Shown: positions 16,377-25,497, counted from the stretch's first letter. The stretch: 50,274 bases of DNA from an uncultured Paracoccaceae bacterium (GCA_937146765.1 CAKZRP010000081.1:1-50274), one strand, 5' to 3'. The notes: generated from the sequence alone by a model not told the origin. Numbers and translations are program-made.

Positions 16377-18920
16377 TCAGTCCCGCGCCCGCAGCACCCG
16401 TGCCGGTCGCGCGGCCAGCGGGCGCAGCGCATAGGCAAGGCCCGCTAGCAGCGTCACCAGGATGCCGCCGAAGATCACTCCGAGCGCATTGGGCCAGATC
16501 ACCGCGTAATCCGTCTCAAAGACAAAATGGCTCACCGACCAGGCGCCGAGAATGCCCGCCAGCAGTGCCACAGCCCCCGCCGCCGCACCCAGCAGGGCGG
16601 AGCGCAGGGCAAAGCTCGCGAGGATCTGGCGGCGCGGGGCGCCGAGGGTCTTGAGCAGCGCCGCCTCGTAGCGCCGGGCCGGTTCGGCGGCGGCGGCGGT
16701 TCCGAGAAGAACAAGGAAACCGGTGAACAGCGTGGCCGCCGCGCCATAGGCGGTGGCGGTGGCCAGTTGGGCGAGGATCTCCGACACCCGGTCGATGGCA
16801 TCACGCACCCGGATCGCGGTGATATTCGGCATCTCTCGGGCCAGATCGCGCAGGATCGGCGCTTCGGCCTCTGCCTCGGCATAGACGCTGGCGATATAGG
16901 TGTGCGGCGCGCCGCGCAGGGCGGCCTCGTTGAAGGTCAGCACAAAACCCATGCCCGCATTGGAGAAATCCACCTCGCGGAAACTGGTGATGGTGCCGGT
17001 TATGTCGCGGCCCAGCACATTGACGGTCAGCGTGTCCCCCAGCGCGAGACCCATCTCCTCGGCCTCTTCGGCGGCAAAGGAGATCTGGGGCGCGCCCTCA
17101 TAGCCGGCGGGCCACCAGGTTCCTGCGGTCACACGGGTGGAGGCGGGCTTGTCGCCGGCATAGCTCACCCCACGGTCGCCCCGGATCACCCAGTGGTCGC
17201 CGGCCACCTCGCGGGCGGGGCGGTCGTTGATCCTGGTGATGACCCCGCGCAGCATCGGTGCACTGTCGACGCGCGAGACGGCGGGATCGCCTTCGGTGCG
17301 GGCGAGAAAGGCGGGCATCTGGTCGCGCTGGATGTCGACAAAGAAATAGGAGGGCGCCACCTCGGGCAGGTTGCCGGCAATCGCGCGGCGCATATTGCCG
17401 TCGATCTGGCCGATGGCTGCCAGCACGGTGAGGCCGAGGCCCAGCGCCAAGACCGTCGGCATGGTCCCTTCGCGCGCCGAAGCAATGGAGGCGAGGGCCC
17501 AGCGCAGGGCTGGACGACCACGAGCAAAGCCTTGGCCCAGACGGGCTAGGGCGGCAATCCCGGCCCCGGCCAGCAGGAGCACCAGCAGGGCGCCGATCAG
17601 CCCGCCCGCTGTCCAGAGTGCCAGCATCGGTGCACCGCTGAAGCCTGCCGCCGCCGCCAACAGCAGCCCCAGCACCAGCAGGGTCGCCAGCACGTAGCGG
17701 CGCGCCGGCCATTGCAGACCGCTGCCTAGCGCATCGCGATAGAGGGTCGCGGCGCGGATCCGCTCCGCTCGGGCCAGCGGCCATAGGGTGAACAGAAGCG
17801 CCGTCAGCACCCCATAGAGCGCGGCTTCCAGAAGCGCGCCGGGATAGACGGAAAAGACCGCCGGGAAGGGCAGCTGGGTGGCAATGAGCGGGCCGAGCAG
17901 CAACGGGCCGATGGCTCCGAGGATCAGACCGAGGACGATCCCGGCCAGTGCCAGAACGCCAATCTGCAGGAAATAGGTCAGGAAGATCACCCGCCGTTCC
18001 GCGCCAAGCGTGCGCAGGGTGGCGATGGTCTCGGTCTTGCTCGCGAGATAGGCCCGCACGGCGGTGGAAACGCCCACCCCGCCGACCGCGAGGCCGGAGA
18101 GGCCGACCAGCACGAGGAAGGCTCCCAGCCGCTCCACGAAGCGGGCGATGCCCGGTGCACCGTTGCGGGCATCGCGCCAGCGCATCCCGCTGTCGGCAAA
18201 CTGTGCCTTGGCCTGTTGCTCCATCGCCTCCAGATCGGTTTCCGGGGGCAGGGTCAGGCGGTACTTGGTCTCAAACAGGGTGCCGGGGGCCAGCAGGCCG
18301 GATTGCGCCAGCGCCTCGGTGCGCAGGAGGGTGCGCGGGCCGATGGAAAAGCCCGAGCCCGCCGCATCCGGCTCCCATGCGATGATACCGCTCAGCCGCA
18401 GCTCCTGGGTGCCGAGGCGGAAGCGATCTCCTTCCACAAGGCCGAGGCGATCCGCCAGAACCCGCTCCATGACCGCGCCAGGCAGCCCGTCAACCTCCGC
18501 CAGCGCCTCCTGCAGCGGCTGGCCGGAGGTGAGGGTCACGGAGCCGCGCAGAGGGTAGGCGGCATCCACCGCTTTCACCTGGGTCAGCGCGCGCTCCTCA
18601 CCCACAACCGCCATGGAGCGGAATTCAACCACTTCGGAGCGGGCAAGGGCGGATTGCGCCATCCAGCTCTGCTCTGCGTCACTGGCGAAACGATAGGTGA
18701 AGGTCAGTTCCGCATCTCCGCCCAGCAGGCTTGCGCCCTCTCGGGCTAACCCGGCTTCGATGGAGGCGCGGATGGAGCCGATGGCCGCAATCACGCCGAC
18801 ACCCAGCGCCAGACAGGCCAGCAGCAGGCGGAACCCACGCAGCCCCCCTCGCAATTCGCGCAGGGCCAGGCGCCAGGCGAGACGGATCTGTGCAGTCCCG
18901 CTAAGGGGGAGCGGTGTCAT
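16377..18920 (-). CDS. ABC exporter permease, FtsX/MacB-like (YbbP type)
   Basis: This encodes 847 residues from the ATG at 18920. The topology is that of YbbP-type permeases: one N-terminal membrane span (about residues 30-50), a large periplasmic domain, a block of spans in the middle, a second periplasmic domain and a final FtsX block of three spans. These proteins work with a LolD-like ATPase as mechanotransmission or lipid/lipoprotein-handling transporters; the substrate of YbbAP is not firmly known. The start overlaps the ATPase stop by ATGA, so the two subunits are coupled. The pair is divergent from a TesA-like esterase, the same neighbourhood as ybbA-ybbP-tesA in E. coli. Confidence 0.9.
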   Translation of the reverse strand: MTPLPLSGTAQIRLAWRLALRELRGGLRGFRLLLACLALGVGVIAAIGSIRASIEAGLAREGASLLGGDAELTFTYRFASDAEQSWMAQSALARSEVVEFRSMAVVGEERALTQVKAVDAAYPLRGSVTLTSGQPLQEALAEVDGLPGAVMERVLADRLGLVEGDRFRLGTQELRLSGIIAWEPDAAGSGFSIGPRTLLRTEALAQSGLLAPGTLFETKYRLTLPPETDLEAMEQQAKAQFADSGMRWRDARNGAPGIARFVERLGAFLVLVGLSGLAVGGVGVSTAVRAYLASKTETIATLRTLGAERRVIFLTYFLQIGVLALAGIVLGLILGAIGPLLLGPLIATQLPFPAVFSVYPGALLEAALYGVLTALLFTLWPLARAERIRAATLYRDALGSGLQWPARRYVLATLLVLGLLLAAAAGFSGAPMLALWTAGGLIGALLVLLLAGAGIAALARLGQGFARGRPALRWALASIASAREGTMPTVLALGLGLTVLAAIGQIDGNMRRAIAGNLPEVAPSYFFVDIQRDQMPAFLARTEGDPAVSRVDSAPMLRGVITRINDRPAREVAGDHWVIRGDRGVSYAGDKPASTRVTAGTWWPAGYEGAPQISFAAEEAEEMGLALGDTLTVNVLGRDITGTITSFREVDFSNAGMGFVLTFNEAALRGAPHTYIASVYAEAEAEAPILRDLAREMPNITAIRVRDAIDRVSEILAQLATATAYGAAATLFTGFLVLLGTAAAAEPARRYEAALLKTLGAPRRQILASFALRSALLGAAAGAVALLAGILGAWSVSHFVFETDYAVIWPNALGVIFGGILVTLLAGLAYALRPLAARPARVLRARD

Positions 18921-19633
18921 TCCGCCGCCTCGCGGGCCGCATCCGCGTCGATACGGCCATCGCGCAGATGCACCACCCGGTCGCAACGTGCCGCCAGTTC
19001 CGGCGCATGGGTGACCATCACCAGCGTCGAATTGTGCCGGTCGCGCAGATCAAACAGCAAGTCCATCACCTGTGCGCCATTGGCCTGGTCGAGGTTTCCG
19101 GTCGGCTCATCCGCCAAGAGGATATCGGGCCGGGTCACTACCGCGCGGGCCAGCGCGACGCGCTGCTGCTCGCCGCCGGACATCTGTGCGGGCATGTGAT
19201 CGGCGCGATGGCCGAGGCCCACCGCCTCCAGCTCCGCCCGCGCGCGATCAAAGGCGTCGCGCACCCCGGCGAGTTCGAGCGGGGTCGCCACATTCTCCAG
19301 CGCCGTCATGGTAGGGATCAGGTGGAAACTCTGGAAGACCACGCCCATATGGGCGCGGCGGAACCGGGCCAGCGCATCCTCGTCCATCGTTGACAGGTTG
19401 GCGCCCATCGCCTCGACCGATCCGGATGTGGCCTGTTCCAGCCCGCCCATCACCATCAGGAGCGAAGACTTGCCGGAGCCCGATGGGCCGATCAGAGCCA
19501 AGGTCTCGCCCCGCTGCACTTCCAGATCGATGCCGGCAAGGATCGATACCGGGCCGGTATTGCCATTCAGCGACAAATGCACATCTTGAAGCGAAAGAAG
19601 GACTTGGACGTCCTGGGACTTGTGAAGGGTCAT
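18917..19633 (-). CDS. ABC transporter ATP-binding protein (YbbA/LolD type)
   Basis: The 238-residue ATPase subunit has Walker A GPSGSGKSS (49-57), Q-loop, signature MSGGEQQ (151-157), Walker B with ILLADEPTGNLD (171-182) and the H-loop histidine in MVTHAPE. It energises the permease encoded immediately downstream, with a four-base overlap. Divergent from the tesA-like gene with only 51 bp between starts, so the promoters are face to face and probably share regulation. Confidence 0.93.
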   Translation of the reverse strand: MTLHKSQDVQVLLSLQDVHLSLNGNTGPVSILAGIDLEVQRGETLALIGPSGSGKSSLLMVMGGLEQATSGSVEAMGANLSTMDEDALARFRRAHMGVVFQSFHLIPTMTALENVATPLELAGVRDAFDRARAELEAVGLGHRADHMPAQMSGGEQQRVALARAVVTRPDILLADEPTGNLDQANGAQVMDLLFDLRDRHNSTLVMVTHAPELAARCDRVVHLRDGRIDADAAREAAE

Positions 19634-19684
19634 CCGGGCGAAACCTGTCGTTTGATCTCAGATGGATATGGAGTTGCCGACCTG

Positions 19685-20404
19685 ATGCGCAAGTTACTGA
19701 ATGGAATTCTTGTAACTTTAGGTTTCTTTCTTGCGACCCTGCCCGCCGCGCAGGCAGATCCCCTGCGGGTGACCGTGCTCGGCGACAGTCTGGTGCAGGG
19801 CTATGGGTTGCCGCAGGGCGACGGGCTGGTGCCGCAACTGGAGGCCTGGCTCAGCGGGCAGGGGGCGGATGTCGCCTTGCTCAATGCAGGGGTCTCCGGC
19901 GACACCACGGCCGGAGGGGCTTCGCGGATCGACTGGACCCTGGCCGACCAGCCGGACGGGCTGGTGGTGCTGTTGGGCGGCAATGACCTTCTGCGCGGAG
20001 TGCCACCCTCCGAGACGCGGGCCAACCTGACCCGGATCGTCGCAACGGCCCGGTCCGCCGGCGCCGAAGTTCTGCTGGTCGGAATGGAGGCTCCGATGAA
20101 CTACGGGGCCGAATTCAAGGCGGAGTTTGATCAGATTTACCCCGATCTTGCGGCTGCGCAGGGGGTCACACTCCACTCTTCGGCCTTTGCCGGTATCCTG
20201 CAGGCCACCGGCGGTGATCCATCCGGTTTTGCCGACTACATGCAGGCCGATGGCATCCATCCAAATCGGCAAGGCGTGGCATTGAATGTCGCGGCCATGG
20301 GGCCAAAGGTGCTGGAGTTTCTAGCGAAGATCACCGCTGAGAAGAACGCGGAGAAGAACGCGGACGTCACGGGCGCCGAAGCAGGCGAAGGCACCGGGAA
20401 CTGA
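19685..20404 (+). CDS. Periplasmic SGNH/GDSL esterase, TesA-like (arylesterase)
   Basis: This encodes 239 residues from the ATG at 19685. A signal peptide ends at about AQA-DP (residue 21). SGNH-hydrolase blocks are clear: GDSLVQGYGLP (block I, catalytic Ser), the Gly of NAGVSGDT (block II), GGNDLLRG (block III, Asn) and DGIHPNRQG (block V, Asp/His). TesA-type enzymes hydrolyse acyl-CoA, aryl and lysophospholipid esters in the periplasm. The C-terminus ends in a charged tail in which a 12-bp unit (20339-20350, 20351-20362) is tandemly duplicated, giving KNAEKNAE. Divergent from the ybbAP-like exporter, which it may serve functionally. Confidence 0.9.
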   Translation: MRKLLNGILVTLGFFLATLPAAQADPLRVTVLGDSLVQGYGLPQGDGLVPQLEAWLSGQGADVALLNAGVSGDTTAGGASRIDWTLADQPDGLVVLLGGNDLLRGVPPSETRANLTRIVATARSAGAEVLLVGMEAPMNYGAEFKAEFDQIYPDLAAAQGVTLHSSAFAGILQATGGDPSGFADYMQADGIHPNRQGVALNVAAMGPKVLEFLAKITAEKNAEKNADVTGAEAGEGTGN

Positions 20405-20596
20405 GCAGGGGGCTGGATCGCGACAGCGCCATCGGCCGAGAGGCCATGCGGCAGAGATTGCCCGGGTGCTGGATCGGCACGTGATACAGAAACGGGGAGA
20501 TGTCTCTCGTCGTCCCGACGCCCAGCGACGGGACAAGCGCAAGCCGGCCATTGCAGGGTTGAGGCTAAGCCCGAAACAAGAGGCCGCCGGCTGACC

Positions 20597-20806
20597 TTAG
20601 CCGATGGCGGTCTTGCGGGAACCTGGCCAATCCCGGGCATTCGACCGCAGGAAATAGGCGATGAATGTCACGCTCAAGGCGCTTAGCGCGCCGACAGAGG
20701 AATAAAGGGCCAGACAGATCCACAGCGACAGGTTCAATGCAAAGAACCCGATGCCAGCGGTGATCAACCCCGCAACTATCCCAAACAGCAAACCTGCAAT
20801 CGCCAT
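20597..20806 (-). CDS. Small two-span membrane protein
   Basis: The product is a 69-residue hypothetical protein. Two hydrophobic segments (about residues 3-24 and 28-52) are joined by a short loop, and a basic C-terminal tail follows. A GAGGAG motif lies about a dozen bases upstream of the ATG and GAGA nearer to it. No family recognised. It is a monocistronic gene between the tesA-like gene and ettA. The protein-like pattern of spans and the ribosome site favour a real gene, but nothing indicates function. Confidence 0.55.
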   Translation of the reverse strand: MAIAGLLFGIVAGLITAGIGFFALNLSLWICLALYSSVGALSALSVTFIAYFLRSNARDWPGSRKTAIG

Positions 20807-21238
20807 TCTCTTGCGATCCTCCTCAACGGTTGGTGTGGGTTACGCGAACGAACCAAATATGGCCGGAGTGGCCGTGTCCACAACCGTACTCCCCGAGTGT
20901 AAGAGCTATCATGAGCTTTCTTTATGAAAGGTTAACGGAACCTCGGCATTCGAAATGAATTTGAGCGGAAGTTTGGGCAGATTTTAGGCAATCCTCTTGC
21001 ATTTTCAGCTTTTGAGAGGTGCGGATTTTATGCAGACCTAACCCGGCGGATAGGTGGGGCTAGCCCGAAGCCCCGTGCCTTGCGGCCCCGCAGGCAGCCG
21101 CCACCAAGGGCGGGACGGCAGGCGTCGACCTGCTCGAATGCGAAACCGGCCCAGCTGACTGCAGCAGCGATTGCCCCTGCCGGTCACAAGGGGTATCACA
21201 CCTGCCATCAAGTTTCCTTACACGACGGAGCGGAGCCC
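20807..21238. other. Long leader/intergenic region upstream of ettA
   Basis: About 430 bp without a gene. The first 200 bp are AT-rich and may hold promoters for both flanking genes. From about 21040 it becomes GC-rich with several possible hairpins, for example TGCC-TGCGG pairing with CCGCA-GGCA near 21080-21100 and GGGGCT/AGCCCC near 21056-21074. It could be a long structured 5' leader of ettA or an unrecognised small RNA. No known RNA family was recognised. Confidence 0.35.
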
Positions 21239-22906
21239 ATGGCCTCTTACCAGTACGTCTACCACATGCAAGGTGTCTCCAAGAGCTACCCCGGTGGCAA
21301 GAAATGCTTTGAAAACATTCACCTGTCCTTCCTGCCCGGCGTGAAGATCGGTGTCGTCGGCGTCAACGGCGCCGGTAAATCGACTCTGATGAAGATCATG
21401 GCCGGCATGGACACCGATTTCACCGGTGAAGCCTGGGCGGCTGAGGGCGCCAAGGTCGGCTATCTGCCGCAGGAGCCGAAGCTCGACGAGAGCCTCAACG
21501 TGCGTGACAACGTGATGCTCGGCGTGAAGGACAAGAAAGACAAGGTCGACCGCTTCAACCAGATCGCAGTGGAGATGGCCGAAAACTACACCGACGAGCT
21601 GATGGAAGAGATGACCGCGCTGCAGGACATCATCGACGCCGAGAACCTCTGGGATCTCGACAGCCAGGTCGACGTGTCGATGGAAGCGCTGCGCTGCCCG
21701 CCGGATGACGCGATGCCTGCGAACCTCTCGGGCGGGGAACGTCGCCGTGTCGCGCTCTGCAAACTGCTCCTTGAAGCGCCCGACATGCTGTTGCTCGACG
21801 AACCGACCAACCACCTTGATGCCGAAACCATCGCCTGGCTGCAACAGCACCTGATCGACTACAAGGGCACCATCCTCTGCGTCACTCACGACCGCTATTT
21901 CCTCGACGATATCACCGGCTGGATCCTCGAACTCGACCGGGGTCGCGGCATTCCCTACGAGGGCAACTATTCCAGCTGGCTGGAGCAAAAGGCCAAACGT
22001 CTGGAGCAGGAAGCCCGCGAGGACAAGGCCAAGCAAAAGACCCTGGAGCGCGAACTTGAGTGGATGCGTCAGGGCCAGAAAGCCCGTCAGGCGAAGTCCA
22101 AGGCCCGTATTCAGTCCTATAACGAGATGGCAAGCCAATCCGAACGCGAAAAGGTCGGCCGCGCACAGATCGTGATCCCGAACGGCCCGCGTCTGGGGGC
22201 GAAAGTGATCGAGGTGGAGAACCTCTCCAAACACTACGGCGACAAGCAGCTGATCGAAGGCCTGACCTTCTCGCTGCCGCCGGGTGGCATCGTCGGTGTG
22301 ATCGGCCCCAACGGCGCCGGTAAATCGACCCTGTTCAAGATGCTGACGGGGCAGGAACAGCCCGATGCGGGCGCGGTCGAATTTGGCGATACCGTCAAAC
22401 TGTCCTACGTCGATCAGTCGCGTGACGACCTCAACCCGAACGACACCGTCTGGGAAGCGATCTCTGGCGGCGCCGAAGTGATCGAGCTCGGTGATGCGCA
22501 GGTGAACTCCCGCGCCTATTGCTCCTCGTTCAACTTCAAGGGCGGCGACCAGCAGAAGAAACTCTCGCTGCTGTCGGGGGGCGAGCGCAACCGCGTCCAC
22601 ATGGCACGCCTGCTGAAGGACGGCGGCAACGTGCTGCTGCTTGACGAACCGACCAACGACCTCGACGTGGAAACCCTGCGGGCACTGGAAGACGCGCTGG
22701 TCGATTTCGCTGGCTGCGCCGTAGTCATCTCGCACGACCGTTTCTTCCTCGACCGGATCTGTACCCACATCCTCGCCTTTGAAGGCGAAGCCCATGTGGA
22801 ATGGTTCGAGGGCGGCTTCACCGACTACGAAGAAGACAAGAAACGCCGCCTTGGCCCGGACGCTCTGGAGCCCAAGCGCCTGAAGCACAAGAAGTTTGTG
22901 CGGTAA
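21239..22906 (+). CDS. ettA: Energy-dependent translational throttle protein EttA (ABC-F)
   Basis: The 555 residues equal the length of E. coli EttA. Two ABC domains carry Walker A motifs GVNGAGKST and GPNGAGKST, signatures LSGGERRRV and LSGGERNRV, and Walker B with DEPTNHLD and DEPTNDLD. The charged P-site tRNA-interaction linker lies between them (LEQEAREDKAKQKTLERE region). EttA binds the ribosomal E site and gates the first elongation step according to ADP/ATP level. There is no membrane domain. The start ATG at 21239 has GGAG five bases upstream; the frame's upstream extension is non-coding leader. A strong terminator follows. Confidence 0.96.
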   Translation: MASYQYVYHMQGVSKSYPGGKKCFENIHLSFLPGVKIGVVGVNGAGKSTLMKIMAGMDTDFTGEAWAAEGAKVGYLPQEPKLDESLNVRDNVMLGVKDKKDKVDRFNQIAVEMAENYTDELMEEMTALQDIIDAENLWDLDSQVDVSMEALRCPPDDAMPANLSGGERRRVALCKLLLEAPDMLLLDEPTNHLDAETIAWLQQHLIDYKGTILCVTHDRYFLDDITGWILELDRGRGIPYEGNYSSWLEQKAKRLEQEAREDKAKQKTLERELEWMRQGQKARQAKSKARIQSYNEMASQSEREKVGRAQIVIPNGPRLGAKVIEVENLSKHYGDKQLIEGLTFSLPPGGIVGVIGPNGAGKSTLFKMLTGQEQPDAGAVEFGDTVKLSYVDQSRDDLNPNDTVWEAISGGAEVIELGDAQVNSRAYCSSFNFKGGDQQKKLSLLSGGERNRVHMARLLKDGGNVLLLDEPTNDLDVETLRALEDALVDFAGCAVVISHDRFFLDRICTHILAFEGEAHVEWFEGGFTDYEEDKKRRLGPDALEPKRLKHKKFVR

Positions 22907-22918
22907 ACCATTTAGGGG

Positions 22919-22945
22919 GGGAGGCCAAAGGCCTCCCTTCTTTCT
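22919..22945 (+). terminator. Rho-independent terminator of ettA
   Basis: GGGAGGCC (22919-22926) pairs with GGCCTCCC (22930-22937) around an AAA loop and is followed by TTCTTTCT. Confidence 0.85.
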
Positions 22946-23003
22946 AATTTAGGGGCCTGTTTGCTCTAACAGATTGAAACTCGTTCCGTCCGGCCGATCG
23001 GTC

Positions 23004-23094
23004 GGACAGCCCCCGAGCCTCCCCGTCAAACCGTAGGTTTGCCTTCGGCAAAACGGGAGGGGGCTTCACCCCCACCCAGGCTCGGGGGCTGTCC
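23004..23094. repeat. Perfect 17-bp inverted repeat enclosing nested hairpins
   Basis: GGACAGCCCCCGAGCCT (23004-23020) is exactly complementary to 23078-23094. Inside are a CCCGT/ACGGG pair and two small hairpins, CAAACC-GTA-GGTTTG and TTTGCC-TTC-GGCAAA. The whole 91-nt element can fold into a long branched stem. There is no T run, so it is not a simple terminator. It lies between the ettA terminator and nadD and looks like a palindromic intergenic repeat. Confidence 0.85.
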
Positions 23095-23151
23095 TCATCC
23101 CGCCGCATCCCCCGTTGCCTTCCCCATTCATTCCTGTACACCACTGCGTTG

Positions 23152-23754
23152 ATGAGAAACGCATTTCCCTTTCTGCGCCCAGGTCAGACCGTGGGCCTCC
23201 TGGGTGGATCCTTTGATCCGCCGCATCAGGGGCATGTGCAGATCTCGCTTGCTGCGCTGAAACGCTTTGGCCTCGATCAGCTCTGGTGGCTGGTCAGCCC
23301 CGGCAATCCGCTGAAGGAAAACCCGCCCGCCGCGATGGCGCGGCGGGTGGCGGCGGCGCGGGCGATGATGGATCATCCGCGCGTCTATATCTCGGATATC
23401 GAGGCACGTCTTGGCACGCGGTACACGGCAGAGACCCTGAGACATCTGCGCAAAGCCTATCCGCATGTACGCTTTGTCTGGCTGATGGGGGCCGACAACC
23501 TCGCGCATTTCCACCGCTGGAAGGACTGGCAGGATATCCTCAACACCGTGCCGGTTGGCGTGCTGGCCCGCCCGGGTGAGCGGATTTCGGCGCGGCTGTC
23601 GCCTGCGGCACGGATCTACCGGAGCGCCCGGCTGGCGGGCAATGACTCCCACCTCCTTGCGCGTGCCGAGGCCCCGAAATGGTGCTTCCTCAACGTGCCG
23701 ATGAGCAAGGCCTCTTCGACCGAGATCCGGCAGCGCGGCGAGTGGGCGGTCTGA
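23152..23754 (+). CDS. nadD: Nicotinate-nucleotide adenylyltransferase
   Basis: NadD transfers AMP from ATP to nicotinate mononucleotide, giving the substrate of NadE. The 200 residues show the nucleotidyltransferase motif GGSFDPPHQGH near the N-terminus and a C-terminal SSTEIRQ motif equivalent to ISSTxIR. The ATG at 23152 is taken; a TTG just before it would add one residue. No clear ribosome site is present. Usually nadD in alphaproteobacteria is followed by rsfS and rlmH; here it is followed by dacB on the same strand, 98 bp away. Confidence 0.94.
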   Translation: MRNAFPFLRPGQTVGLLGGSFDPPHQGHVQISLAALKRFGLDQLWWLVSPGNPLKENPPAAMARRVAAARAMMDHPRVYISDIEARLGTRYTAETLRHLRKAYPHVRFVWLMGADNLAHFHRWKDWQDILNTVPVGVLARPGERISARLSPAARIYRSARLAGNDSHLLARAEAPKWCFLNVPMSKASSTEIRQRGEWAV

Positions 23755-23852
23755 GCATCGGCGGGCTTTTGCCCTCGGGGCGCGATGATTTATGCTGTTT
23801 TTTGTCAAAGCATTTGCCGAATGGCAGGGAATTTGGTTGAAAACGAACCATC

Positions 23853-25337
23853 ATGATCTCACGTCGCGTCTTTCTCAGCACCGCCCTCGCAGCACTTGGT
23901 TCCGGCCCGGCGCTGGCCAATGCCCCACTCCTGACCCCACGCCCGCAGGCAAGGGGGGTAAGCCCGCTGTTGCCGGGGCCAGAGGGGCTGCAATCGATCC
24001 TGCAGAAGGCGGGCTTGAGCGGCGAGGTGGTCTGTGCGGTGGCCAATGCCCATACCGGCGAGCTGCTGGAGGATGTGTCAGGCGACAGGGGCTTGCCGCC
24101 GGCCAGCGTCGCCAAAGTGCTGACCGCGCTTTATGGGCTGGATACCCTGGGGCCGGCCTTCCGCTTCAACACGAGGCTGCTGGCCACCGGCCCGGTGCAG
24201 GGTGGGGTGCTGAAGGGCGATCTGGTGCTGGTTGGCGGGGGCGACCCGACGCTTGATACCAATGGCCTCGCCGAGCTCGCCGCCCAGCTCAAGGCCGTCG
24301 GCCTGCGCGACATCTCCGGCCGCTTCCTCGTCTGGGACGGGCTCTTGCCCTATGTGCGCACCATCGATCCGGGCCAGCCGGACCACGTCGGTTACAGCCC
24401 GGCGGTGAGCGGCATCGCCCTCAATTTCAATCAGGTGCATTTTGAGTGGAAGAAGGCCGGTAGCGCCTGGACGGTGACGATGGATGCCCGCACCGACAAG
24501 TATCGCCCGGATGTCTTCACCTCCAAGATGGCAGTCGCGGCGCGCGGCCTGCCGGTCTATACCTACGAGGATCGTGCAGGTGTCGATCACTGGACCGTGG
24601 CCAGCACCGCCCTGGGCAAGGGCGGGGCCCGGTGGCTGCCGGTGCGCAATCCGGCGCTCTATGCGGGTGACGTGTTCCAGACTCTGGCCCGGGCCCATGG
24701 CCTGGCGCTGCCGGCACCGAAACCTGTGGGCAGCCTGCCTTCGGGTCAGGTCATCGCGCAGATCTACAGCGCGCCGCTGCCCGACCTCCTGCAGGCCATG
24801 CTTAAATATTCCAACAACCTGATGGCGGAGATGATCGGCATGACCGCCAGCCTGCAGCGTGCAGGACGGCCAGGCAGCCTGGCGGAGTCCGGCCAGAGGA
24901 TGAGTGCCTGGGCCGCCAGCACCTATGGCATGCGGGACTGCCGGTTGGTCGATCACTCCGGCCTCGGCGAGGCGTCGCGGCTTACGGCCACGGATCTGGT
25001 GCGGGCGCTGGTGGCCTCCGGACGCTCCGGTACGCTGAAGCCGCTGCTGAAGCCGGTCTATTTCCACGATGCCAAGGGCCGCCCGGTCAAGACCCACCCG
25101 GTGCAGGTGGCTGCCAAGACAGGCACGCTCAATTTCGTCTCCGGCCTCGGTGGCTTTGTCACCGCGCCGGGGGGCACCGAACTCGCCTTTGCGATCTTTT
25201 CCGCCGATATGGGCGCGCGGGCCCGGATCAGCCGGGAGGAGCGTGAACGCCCGCCCGGCGCGCGCAGCTGGAACAGCCGCGCCAAGAAATTGCAGGAACG
25301 TCTGCTGGAACGCTGGGGCCAGGTTTACGGCAGCTGA
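23853..25337 (+). CDS. dacB: D-alanyl-D-alanine carboxypeptidase/endopeptidase, PBP4 family
   Basis: This is a 494-residue class C penicillin-binding protein (peptidase S13) that trims or cuts peptidoglycan cross-links in the periplasm. The N-terminal MISRRVFLSTALAALG is a signal with a twin-arginine-like pair. Active-site motifs are all present: SVAK (Ser85, Lys88), SNN (320-322) and KTG (422-424). The large insertion between the first two motifs is typical of the family. Nothing is missing, so it should be active. Probably co-transcribed with nadD. Confidence 0.93.
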   Translation: MISRRVFLSTALAALGSGPALANAPLLTPRPQARGVSPLLPGPEGLQSILQKAGLSGEVVCAVANAHTGELLEDVSGDRGLPPASVAKVLTALYGLDTLGPAFRFNTRLLATGPVQGGVLKGDLVLVGGGDPTLDTNGLAELAAQLKAVGLRDISGRFLVWDGLLPYVRTIDPGQPDHVGYSPAVSGIALNFNQVHFEWKKAGSAWTVTMDARTDKYRPDVFTSKMAVAARGLPVYTYEDRAGVDHWTVASTALGKGGARWLPVRNPALYAGDVFQTLARAHGLALPAPKPVGSLPSGQVIAQIYSAPLPDLLQAMLKYSNNLMAEMIGMTASLQRAGRPGSLAESGQRMSAWAASTYGMRDCRLVDHSGLGEASRLTATDLVRALVASGRSGTLKPLLKPVYFHDAKGRPVKTHPVQVAAKTGTLNFVSGLGGFVTAPGGTELAFAIFSADMGARARISREERERPPGARSWNSRAKKLQERLLERWGQVYGS

Positions 25338-25374
25338 GCCGGGCAGGGGCCGTATCTTCCTCTCTAGATAGCAA

Positions 25375-25412
25375 AAAGCGGCGAGGGAGACCCGCCGCTT
25401 TCAGCTTCTTTC
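25375..25412 (+). terminator. Probable terminator after dacB
   Basis: AAAGCGGCG (25375-25383) pairs with CGCCGCTTT (25393-25401) and is followed by an interrupted T-rich stretch. The loop is nine bases and the T run is poor, so termination strength is uncertain. Confidence 0.6.
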
Positions 25413-25474
25413 AAATATCCCGGAGCGCGAGGCAGAGCCTCGCAAAAAAGCCTGGGCGCGAGGCAGAGCCTCGC
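25402..25474. repeat. Dispersed CAAATA motif followed by two identical 17-bp palindromes, copy C
   Basis: CAGCTTCTTTCAAATATCCC (from 25402) resembles copies A and B. It is followed by GCGAGGCAGAGCCTCGC at 25427-25443 and again, identically, at 25458-25474. Each palindrome can form a seven-base stem with an AGA loop. The copies are 31 bp apart. Confidence 0.75.
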
Positions 25475-25497
25475 TCCCGACTGACGTGGCAGGCGCC

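Noticed and set aside
21218..22888. A 556-codon reverse frame opposite ettA
   Set aside because: Shadow frame of a confidently identified gene.
25402..25474. A CRISPR array from the repeated palindromes
   Set aside because: Only two copies with a 14-bp gap, and no cas genes; an intergenic palindromic repeat is the better reading.
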